Source: Candidatus Helarchaeota archaeon
Lineage (GTDB): Archaea > Asgardarchaeota > Lokiarchaeia > Helarchaeales > HEL-GB-A
DNA length: 32,995 nt
Assembly (NCBI GenBank): GCA_013375405.1
Contig: JABXJU010000018.1
Span: 1 to 32,995, forward strand
Reading direction: 5' to 3'
In this document: positions 7,201 through 16,300 of the stretch, piece by piece
Numbering within the stretch: the stretch's first letter is position 1
Layout of the letters: every line of letters begins with the position of its first letter
Translations under genes and position numbers: made by a program
Notes under the pieces: model-generated
The model's database searches: none
Told to the model about the DNA's origin: nothing
What the model saw: the letters and a program-made list of their open reading frames with translations, nothing else

Positions 7201-9959
7201 ATGCAGGGGCTTATGTTGATGCCAGCGAGGAGCAAGGACAACTCTTGTACTTAGAAGTTTCCTTATTTGACAAGACCTGGGCGCATGACCCTGGGAATAC
7301 AAAAATTACCTCTACTCCTGTTGTTTCTGGTTCTGACATGATAAATGATCGGACTTTTGGAACACCAGTCACAGATTTCTATCCCTTGGGGGGGGATGGC
7401 ACTCCGGATACGTGGAACGACCGAGTGACAATACAATGGTTCATTATTGAAGATAACCTGACTGCGTGGTGCGGAGGAGATATAACTCAAAAGAATGACG
7501 CGGATCATCAGTGGAACGGGACTCTTGTGCAGTTATTTGGGTCGCATAACACATATTTTGCCATGGTGGGAATTCCAACCGATGCATTTGAATCAGAAAT
7601 GGGATCTAAAATGTATTATATCAATATAACGACATCTATTGAAGAAAACGAATGGGGTTGGTTAGCAGAGCCCCAATACATGACATTGAATGGCGATAAT
7701 GGGGCGAATGGAATTCCTGGAGATTTTGACGACCATCAAGCTTGTCTCCAAGTTGAGGTTTTACCAGCAGCAGGACATGCAACTCAAATTGATTTAATAC
7801 CACAAGCAGCAACGCACGCATGGAAAAATAGTTCACAAGAAATAACTCGGCTTTATATTCGCTATTATAACGAATCTCCTGAGGTTGGGTTTAATTCAAC
7901 GCTATTAACACAAAAATCTTGTTCAGTTGTTTCTTGGGTAGTCAATTATCCTGGGGCACCAACTTCGAAATTCGGTAGTACTCGCGGTACTGCAGTATCA
8001 TGGACTTATGTCAACTCAACCACTCAACTGCCAGATGGAAATCTAGGCGATAATATAACAAATTCGAGCACTTGGGGTTATTACTACCGAGATTTCAATT
8101 GGACAGAAATACGGCTTGGAATGGGAACCTATGATACCCCACTCGCTGACCAAGTCATTATAATCCATGTCGTGGCAAATATGGATGATTATCAAAGAGC
8201 GTACGACGATTTCAGTATCACCATCGAACCAAATAAAATTGAATTAACCGTTGCGTTAGAATACGACTTTAGTTTTACGTTCCTTGATGAGAATTACTAT
8301 GGATTGAGTCAGATGAGTTCAGATTACTATTGGGGCGATATACTGAATTTTACAATCGATGCAAGAGATATGGTGGAGAACATCAGTGAATCAGGACTAT
8401 CTTTGCGTTATTATATAGAAAAGACGGGAACCTTAGAATATATCACAGAAGGATGGATTAATGAAACTAGCATGCCAGGTCGGTACTCGGCGATCCTCAA
8501 TACAAGTGATCCTGCAATTGGAATGGGACACGGTTCAATTAAAATCTATATTCAAGGCATTAAAATGAACCGATCTGTCCAAAATATAAATGCAGAAATA
8601 AATTTACTGAAGAGAGATACATGGCTGATACCAGAACAGATCGCAGGAGTCTTCTTGTCGAATTCAATTATCGATTATGGGGACATTGATGATATTATGG
8701 CAATCAATCAAAGCAGATTATATACTCCAATAACAAGTATATATCGAACGATCCCTAACGAGACCATTAGGATCAATGTCTCTCTCTTGGATAATACAAT
8801 CCGCAATGGAGGACCCATATATGATGCAAATATTACATGGAAGGTAAGGCTCTCAGGGGCCGATATACTCACGGGTTGGTCTAATATCTCAGCTAATGGT
8901 ATTTTCAGTTTAACTATTGATTTAAGTGATCTGAATATAAATCAATCAGATATTGGAAAACTCTTTGAACTCCGAATAACACCCCAAAAATCTAATTATG
9001 AATCCAATGATGACTACGGATATCCTGGATCTTTTTGGGATGTACGATTTTTTATAGGGCATCGACCCATTGCCATAATACCTCTCACTCCTACTTCAAT
9101 GACGTATAGCCAGAGTAATTGGGAAAATCATCCGATCCAATTTGTAGTTCAGGATTTAATTTCCGGAGAGAATATTTCTGGTTGTACTATCAGTTGGGAC
9201 ATCGAGCCGACCGAGTATCAAGGAACACAGATGGAGGAATATGCACCAGGACATTATCAAGTGATATTTGATACGTGGCCAAATTTGTTTAACTGGATTC
9301 CAGGGGGGGAATATCGGCTTAGTGCAGAAATAAATGCTACCCCTTATTGGATTTACATTGAATCTATTAAATGGCCTATTGCAGAATTGAGCGATGAATA
9401 CCGGATATATTTATACGTCGAATCAGAAGGTCTCTTTGGACCACTAACTGTTTATTTCTGGATTCTCATGGGCGTTGTAGGAGCTGTGGTAGGCGCTTAC
9501 TATTCCTATAAGAGCTACAAGTTTCTAACAACACCCTTTGTATCCCGGAAAATTGAGGAAACAATCAACAAAATTTCGAAAGATAAGAAGATCGCTGCAG
9601 GTGTCATGAAATCTCGGGATCATCTCATATTCCTTGAAGCAACAGAATTGTTGAAAGTTGTCGGAATCGCATTAAAACCTCCCCCGGAAAAGAAACTTCC
9701 ACCGCCTATTGAGAAAATTCCAGTTAAACGACCAGAAGAGGTCCTTGAGAAAATACCAGAAATTCCCATGGATATTATCTCGCAAGAACTCGAGAAAGCC
9801 GGTGTTCGACCAGAAGAGATGCCTATTCTGTTACAACAAATAGAAGAACTAGAACGAGTAGATAGAGAAGACTTCATCGAAAGTCTGATTGGTAAAGAAC
9901 GATTTAAAGAACTAATTAACGATTTAAAAGCTAAAGAAACTGCTAACAAAAAGTTATGA
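4233..9959 (+). CDS. Giant membrane-anchored surface protein A (1908 aa)
   Basis: Family not recognised. An N-terminal hydrophobic segment (about residues 10-32, after Arg-Arg-Arg) is a signal peptide or anchor. The ectodomain is beta-rich with many N-glycosylation sequons. About residues 120-570 contain stretches like NGDFxxxLSDW and WIDNVILN that recall carbohydrate-binding jelly-roll modules; this is a resemblance only. A Cys/Asp patch (CDCEDDDDEDAD, 410-421) could bind calcium. The rest (about 600-1730) reads as successive Ig-like/Big-type domains. One membrane helix follows at about 1738-1762, then a tail of about 146 residues with the motif NKISKDKK (1779-1786), a PPP/KP-rich linker (about 1813-1846) and acidic coiled-coil-like helices. 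It heads a row of three giant surface genes. A structural or adhesive role is inferred; no enzyme motif was seen. Confidence 0.85.
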   Translation: MNDIYNRRRTALFAALLIIILVISFIPVFITLNSNLSNSNNTTKISPINPPTDTIIETKDITFPFINYTGSGTPRDGLETLWRDFSLGTQYANYDFTIDLPGTAIWSGSYLEITIDNIYEIKDWILNGDFGSALSDWSQHDTGGLISIATNQDYPGSGQGDAADFKFDYSTSTSMDSPQYTSTNFSNTGDVGTSSNWIVRTNTNTDRADWSNNGRNQATTGPGTNGANRIAAADNSDSPGDDRIGVWEFGISDAEHSSDPDASYQSYDVRFEADYSFDMYAFQSASNFRFQYYPYSTEFDWGERRECNTGSDQDRDSFTFSFNIFGPGGANLGWQTVTTWSCTSNNDPDDTYSGWQTYDVASDPSLDLSDIGDLFDNAGSGTYYVRFRLDIEMDVDDGWDEKNCDLWGNCDCEDDDDEDADWLFLWIDALEVSIDVADTHAASTAPGITQNITGFDARNATAPSNLQFDTYVPSSFYCDEAVDDDIYLNISINSQPTYSYQLQTEFASDTWVTKSLDWNAIKEDLGYDPGPSAITVDITLWFSVSGWFADNQAQSIWIDNVILNITNYVEDDQLIEFHDVENSQELLWDSWGRSGWSISHSDSWQMIGTSSTFWLNKTSSVATMMEGINVNFYAAPHTPTFTPNFNLPTDEDGWTDTVTWTITHNVQAIAPGWHYNLTIPYIPNWTSTDWQVVSVKDSTNADIDYWEIFTGGPMKNISIYENDEDTTGNWVITCTSPNKITAFNVKNEKDEIDYTYYAGGDSASRINFTTGENKSSTPLIIVNYTEPDGITPVDPIIYPNTTAEPNLNYEMPFWNVSNTFIANDSYIALVKWVDTDLYNDEVGFAGHYIQVIHNLTVSTIDFLQIGSNSTSNHVISGATLRISVNVTDQVISPSLPLENTTITFFYPLRTDPTQTGSTTEPLNQNGNIYYIDLDTSGKNNHTWINSSAWMGMTGNRTISIDLAGRNTYLNGTYESFQITGWFHLMVDTEYAGAYVDASEEQGQLLYLEVSLFDKTWAHDPGNTKITSTPVVSGSDMINDRTFGTPVTDFYPLGGDGTPDTWNDRVTIQWFIIEDNLTAWCGGDITQKNDADHQWNGTLVQLFGSHNTYFAMVGIPTDAFESEMGSKMYYINITTSIEENEWGWLAEPQYMTLNGDNGANGIPGDFDDHQACLQVEVLPAAGHATQIDLIPQAATHAWKNSSQEITRLYIRYYNESPEVGFNSTLLTQKSCSVVSWVVNYPGAPTSKFGSTRGTAVSWTYVNSTTQLPDGNLGDNITNSSTWGYYYRDFNWTEIRLGMGTYDTPLADQVIIIHVVANMDDYQRAYDDFSITIEPNKIELTVALEYDFSFTFLDENYYGLSQMSSDYYWGDILNFTIDARDMVENISESGLSLRYYIEKTGTLEYITEGWINETSMPGRYSAILNTSDPAIGMGHGSIKIYIQGIKMNRSVQNINAEINLLKRDTWLIPEQIAGVFLSNSIIDYGDIDDIMAINQSRLYTPITSIYRTIPNETIRINVSLLDNTIRNGGPIYDANITWKVRLSGADILTGWSNISANGIFSLTIDLSDLNINQSDIGKLFELRITPQKSNYESNDDYGYPGSFWDVRFFIGHRPIAIIPLTPTSMTYSQSNWENHPIQFVVQDLISGENISGCTISWDIEPTEYQGTQMEEYAPGHYQVIFDTWPNLFNWIPGGEYRLSAEINATPYWIYIESIKWPIAELSDEYRIYLYVESEGLFGPLTVYFWILMGVVGAVVGAYYSYKSYKFLTTPFVSRKIEETINKISKDKKIAAGVMKSRDHLIFLEATELLKVVGIALKPPPEKKLPPPIEKIPVKRPEEVLEKIPEIPMDIISQELEKAGVRPEEMPILLQQIEELERVDREDFIESLIGKERFKELINDLKAKETANKKL

Positions 9960-9970
9960 AAAGTATAGAA

Positions 9971-9999
9971 TTTTTAATTTTTTTTCTTTTTTTTATTTT
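9971..9999 (+). terminator. Long T-rich terminator after surface gene A
   Basis: About 29 bases are almost all T, starting 12 bases past the stop at 9959. This is a strong archaeal termination signal and indicates that the giant genes are not read as one simple operon. Confidence 0.6.
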
Positions 10000-10357
10000 A
10001 AAACTGGAAAATTAGCAAAAATTTCGTTTTAATCAATTAAGAAGTTCTATAATTCTTCATCCTTGTCCTTTCCTTTCAAAAAGAAATTCTGTCAAAATAT
10101 TCTGACATTTCGGAATATGGGGAAAGATCTAGAATAGAAAAAAAAGAGTGGAACGCGGCAAAAACGCTTAAATTAGCGAGAAAAGGATAATGACCTTGTA
10201 TTAATACAGCTCTCATATTAAAACGACTTCTTTTAGAAGAGTATGGGAGAATCCTTGACAAGGAGCGAAAAAAAATTGATAAAACTAAGTTCAATTGACT
10301 TCTTTTTTGAGACAATAAACTTAATTGACAATATTAATAATGTAGAATTAACACAAC
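10000..10357. other. Intergenic stretch between giant genes A and B
   Basis: No convincing intact gene lies here. On the + strand, the frame starting near 10077 reads a charged, helix-like peptide to about 10190 (with EWNAAKTLKLARKG), meets two stops in a row (TAA TGA), and goes on to about 10298 as another charged helix-like peptide (with RLLLEEYGRILDKERKKI). It has no start codon. This may be the worn remnant of a small gene or chance. A 79-codon minus-strand frame lies antisense to it and looks like its shadow. The stretch just before 10358 is AT-rich and could hold the promoter of gene B, but no single TATA box stands out. Confidence 0.35.
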
Positions 10358-10367
10358 GGAGGGAGAG
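10358..10367 (+). promoter_or_regulatory. Strong Shine-Dalgarno of surface gene B
   Basis: GGAGGGAGAG ends 3 bases before the ATG at 10371, and its GGAGG core is 8 bases away. It is the strongest ribosome binding site in the window and fixes the start of the largest gene. Most other genes here have weak or no Shine-Dalgarno. Confidence 0.75.
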
Positions 10368-10370
10368 ACC

Positions 10371-13300
10371 ATGGCAATAGGAAGAATTCGAGCTGCTTTA
10401 ATAATTGTGCTCTTTGCTAGCTCCGCATCAATTCCGATTCTTATGGAAACCTCCGTTGCACCACTGATGAACATGTTAACGTTCTTAGAACAGTTCTATG
10501 ATATTGGTCCAGATGGTGAATTAGTTCTCAAGCTTGATGCATTACTTTCAGTATTGGATGAGGATGGTATACGATGTCTGACAGGGGAGAGTGATGAGAC
10601 GCAGACAGTGTTACAAATTACATTAACGGTGAGTAATACTGACCCCATGTTTGATATACTTATACCTGGTTTGGATATAACGATATATTGGAAAGCAGGA
10701 CTTCCGTATGAGCGAGAGAAGGAAGCTGTTTTGGGTAATTGGACGAGGGCGGCAATAAATGACCCTAATCCCCATCGGGAACCAGTATATGATTCACGAC
10801 GCTGGACGCGAGTTTTAGGGATTACGAGTGATGGCACACGGGTTAATCCGGGAGAAAAAGAGTACTTAGTATTAAAGATTTATCTTTATAATGATCAACC
10901 CTGGAATAATGGAACAGGCCGGGGAAAATCAAACGCTCTTGGACAAATGATTGGCACAATGTTGAGAACCATGAGTACAGAAGACCCCTATACCGGGGAG
11001 GCGCTCATGCATCTCTCAGGGTCAGCTTCGATTGGACCGATATTGAGCTTTCCTTTGGATTTACCCCTTGGAATTGACCTTTCAGGATTTCTCAATTTTA
11101 CGCAATTATTGAGTGGATTAGGTGGCGAAAGCGGGAATGGTGGTGGGATAGAAACGCCCAATTTATTTGAACTTCTGTTTGATGTACCATTAAACATCTT
11201 TGATATTCAAAATTATAATGATACAGATGGAAACTTTGTACGGGATTATTCTGGTATCATCAATGAAACTGGGATTAAAAATTGGACCGAAGAACTCTAT
11301 CAAAATGGAGCGTTATCCGCGTTTGCCTATATGGATCTTAAAGATCAATTAGGAATCCAAGATTTGAATATTACATTTTTACAGAGTATTCATAATCCAG
11401 ACGATGCTAATATCACCAGAACTTGGTATCCAGAAATAAATAATGAGCCGGTTGATGAAGACCTGATAACAAACCAGATATTTCTTTATCTCCCAAATAG
11501 TACTTCGCTGAAAAATTCAGCATGGGCCAATAAAATATTTGCGTTGATGGGATTCACAAGTGATCAAAGACTAACAGAGAGCGAGCTTGAGGTAGGACAA
11601 CTAAAAATGGGTGGAACACTTCGACTCACTGGAGATCTTCGAAATAATTCCGATTTTGGTGTAGGAGATGGCATAGGCGCACTTCTTACACAGGCAGCGG
11701 GGGATATTTTGCCCCTTGGGATTTTCGGATCTCTCGATCTTATGCTGAATAATATGCCGCTTTCAATCTGCTTAGATATACCTTTAGAAATCAACATTTC
11801 TAGCTTATTAGGCCAAGTAATGGGCGGTGAAGAGGTCGGCGAAGGAGGCGGTGATATTTTCAGTGTGCTCATGGACTATGTTGGTCTCGAAGAGATGGTA
11901 ATCAATGGACTCGCTTTCGATACGTTTGAGTCCCTTCTTCAACTGAATTTCACAACTAACCACGATATGTTCTTGCCTTATGGTATTTATATGCCCTCTG
12001 AGGTTACTTACGATGCAAACGGGTCTGCAATACCCTATATTGGAGTAGGCGGTGGGCCACTTCAACTCTTTTACGGGGAGTTACCCGCTAATTGGGACAA
12101 TCGATCAGAATCTGAAAAAGATGAGTGGCGCCATAATAATCTCATCATGAATATTTCTTCATTAGATAGTGAAACGTTAAAGGAGAGCATGGCAAAATTG
12201 ATGGCGACCATTGGTAGTACAGATCAAGGGGATGGCATGGCATACATGTTCGAGGATGGACTATCAAGTAACGAAAATCATGGAGACCTTGAATGGTTCC
12301 TTGCAGCTAATGGCCGACTTCCTAATGCGGATGAAGATAAATCGAATTTTCAACTGAATGAGGATGAATTTATGTTAGATCTAGATGAGATCGTACCAGA
12401 TTTTGGGAACGGTCTAGAGAACATCACAAAAGATATGGGAATCGATCCCTTATTCATAGAGTACCTCAATAACTCTATAGACCATGATAACCAAAAGTCG
12501 ATCCTTGAAGACCTCCTGAGTATCCGCCAGATGTTAGACCTTCTTTATAAAAATGGCACAAAAAATGATATTTTCGATTATTTACTAGATGCGAATATTT
12601 CGAATATTTTCACAGTCGGCTTGTGGTTCAATCCATATTGGAATGGTACTCATTGGGTAAATGAGAGTCAATACTATGAAAATGATTTTAATGCCTCATA
12701 CTTTGAAACGGCAGAAATTATTGATGCAAATACGCTGCGAGTTGAACATGATGGAGTCGAAGACATCGTGATGATCTTTAATGGGACTAGAAATGAAACA
12801 GATGGTTCATGGATTAATCCTCATTCATGGTGGGATGTGAATCATACAACAAAAAGTTTTACATCAAATGGATTGATCAACATTGATACGAGTCAATGGA
12901 ACGATTCTTTCCTAGAATCTGGATCTATTCAAGTGATGTATATCACCAATAAGTTAGCATTGCTTGATTTATCCAATCTCCTTGGGGCACTTTTGAATTT
13001 AACCTTCGGAACAGGAGATGGTGGCGGAGCCATAGTTTCTGAGGAAATGGCCTCGACTATTCTCCGGTATCTTCCAGGAGCATTGGATGCAATGGGGATC
13101 GATTTCGATCGAATCATGCCAAAACTCATCAAATATCTTCAGGTCAATCTTAGTGATCCGGTGAAAGGGTTTGGAATCAAACCCTTTGAGATGCTAGATG
13201 TCGCCTTTCATTCCATGAGTGAAGGGGGAAGCAATCTCATGGGTGACCTGCTTGGCGGAGTAAGTCCTGAATTTATAGACAATTTAATGGATCAAGTAGT

Positions 13301-16300
13301 CAAACGGTTTATAGAGCAGGCTGATCCGTTCCAATTCATGAATGCAGCAATAGGAGACCTCACTCCGTTGCTAGATTATTTGAGCCGAAGCAAACTCTTC
13401 AGCCGTGAAGTGCTTGTACCTTTAGTGGCATCCCTCTTTCCATCAGGAGCCGAGCTTGAATTTGGTGAAGAAGCCTTGGCGATAGAAGATCTTCTCGACA
13501 TTATCATGCCCCTAGTTTCAGAAATGTTAGTTGGGGGAGGTGAGGCAGCCTTTGACCATCCAGCGTTGAATCCCTTTGCATGGCTCACCGCACCTGAATG
13601 TATTGAATTGGTACCGACAAAAGCTCATATTGATGAAATATTTGGCCAAACCCTACCTATATATCAAGTTGGGTTCGGAAATTATACCCCTGACTATCCA
13701 AAATATGACAATCTACGATTAATGTCCAACCTGACTCTTGGCTTACTCATGTCTGGTTTCACCGCAAGAGATCTCTGGGAAATCATAGACATACTTAAAC
13801 TAATTGATCTAAGTGGTGGTGACGATCCATTAAATGCCTTAGGTAGCATTTTGCCATTAATGGGGGGCTTTGTCCCGCCAACAGAGTGGGATGCTCTCCT
13901 GAGGGAGATAGGTATCTGGAGCACTTGGTCTGGAGAATTGGATTTGGCAATAACGGTTATGGGAATTACTTTAAATCTCGGGTCGTTATTAGGACCTATT
14001 ATGGATATGGAGAAGTTGCTAGCAACGGGGCATATACAAGGTTTATATGATATTATAGATTTTGAACTAACTCAACTATGTCTGTATGAGAACCAGAGTT
14101 ACGGTAATCCTTATGCATATATCCCAGGCTACGATAGCTCTTACAACACTGGCCCCTACCGTGATATGGATGCGTGTGATAATTGGGGCTGGTGCCCATT
14201 AGGGTGGGACCCCGGGGGCTTTCCGCCTTCTTTCATGGGAGGAAGTGGCTACGGAGAACCTCCAGATTATATTCCTGCTGGAGGTGGAGATTACAACAAA
14301 AGCTTCCTTTCAAAATTGGTAAGTACAGTGCCTGTCGAATTAGATATTGATGTTCCCGAATTTGATTTCGATATGTCATTTCCAATCTGGATCATTACAA
14401 TTAACATTGATCTCTTTATGCCAGTGCAGCTGTTTATGCGGTTTCGATTGGAAGGTAACCCCTCGCAATTGGCAGGTCTTTTCGAGGAGCAAGGTATCCC
14501 ATTAATGGGGTTAGGCGGACATTTCTTTGGTGGTGATTTACCTTTATTGGTTCAAGAGTTACTTGATGCGCTAGCCCGTGGTGGTACAGGTGATAACGAG
14601 ACTTTTGAATTTCCAGAGTTAGACCTCCTAGTCCTACTCGAATCCTTCCTGAACGCAGATTTGGATATTCTCCATTACTGGAAATATCTTGTCGATCCAG
14701 AGTTCATGAAAGCGTCAGATTGGTATCTTGATTCAGGGTACATCAATATGTCTGCTGATGAACAGTCATTGATTTGGGACTCTACTCCTATAGGTGATAA
14801 TGACGAGATTCCTGATGAATATCCGTGGTATCGTTTTCTCATCCCTATCTACAATCAGATCAACCCCGATCTGGGTCCCGGGACCCCCGACGGAAGAAAT
14901 CCACGACTGCTCGATCTTTTAACCCCGGCTGGACCGCCAGGGAGCGGACTATGGAGTGAAGAACCGGATGGGGTTCCAGATGGATTACAACACTACTGGT
15001 TTGATACACCCTATGCCTATGTCAATACAACAGTGAGAGAAAATGATACATGGCTGTATTATGACCCATATGATTGGAATGATCCCGTTAGTGGGCCGCT
15101 CCTGAAAAATGTGAGTGATGCGGCATGGGATGATACCCATATTCCCTCACTCTATTATGTACCCCAAGGATCAACACCAGGTCAGGTAGGTAATGCGAGG
15201 ACACCAGATGGTGCAACATATCCAGATAATTTCCCACTACCACCTTTCGACAGCACCGATTTAACACCCTTTCCAAATATCTGGTTATGTTTTAATGAGA
15301 CATTAATCCAAACAGACTACCGATTTGGCCATTGGGATCAAAGATATGATGATACCTTAGGAAAAACTATTGAATTCTTAAATATATCGATGTTTTACGA
15401 CTTGCTTAGCTATGCGATGTATCCGCAATTAAATGACCTTCTAGATATGATCGATATCTCAGCGTTATTCGGGACTGGTACTACCACTCCAGAAGATTTA
15501 TTATCACTAGGAGATGATTATTATCATCAGATCATGCATAACGATGTCTATTCCCAATTCGGAATCGATGAGAATCAACCCCTATGTATTTTTGGCTTGC
15601 TCCAGTGGCTTTGGGATGGTGCGGGCCTTAGATATAATGGAAGCCAATCAGTTCCTTATATTGAGCCATATACTGTTCCTAATCTTGAGGGGGCATTAGA
15701 TTGGTTGGCTGACCATGGATTTACTATTGATTTCATAATTAAGAATCTCGGACAGATTACTGAAATACTTGCAGCTGAAATAGAAGGTGATGGCGGTAGC
15801 GACATAATGGACATGTTCTCGATAGATTCGATAGTAGGAATGATGAATTCCATCGAAGAATATATGATAAAAGTCGTCGCTAATGGAAGTCGGGAAAATG
15901 CTACGAGAATTACACTTAATATACTAAAGGATATGACTACAATTCTGGATATCTATCCCATCAAAGCGATTCGTGGAGTATTAAACTATCTTATGCCTAG
16001 AGTGTCTGAGATCACGGGCGGTACTGGTGGTGATGGTAGCCAACTAGCGTTAGGGACATTCTTGGATCAAAGTGGGCTTATAGACATTGTCTTTGAAGAT
16101 ATTAGTAAAATGAATAATCTTAACTTCACGATGACTATCCACCAATCGTCTATAGACCTCTACCTCTTTGGACAATTGATAGAAGATATACCCTTAGACC
16201 TTGAAATACAATTCAATCTCGCGGATCTATTGGGTGGAGCTGAAGATGGCGCTGGGGGTGGAGAATCATCCGGAACCGATATGCTTAATAATCTACCGAT

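Noticed and set aside
9620..9949. 109-codon minus-strand frame opposite the tail of protein A
   Set aside because: It is a Ser/Arg-rich mirror of the Glu/Lys-rich tail codons, with no promoter or family match.
10496..13924. Several 60-113-codon minus-strand frames within gene B
   Set aside because: They are low-complexity antisense shadows of Gly/Asp/Leu-rich codons; the + strand frame is continuous over 8.4 kb with a strong ribosome site.
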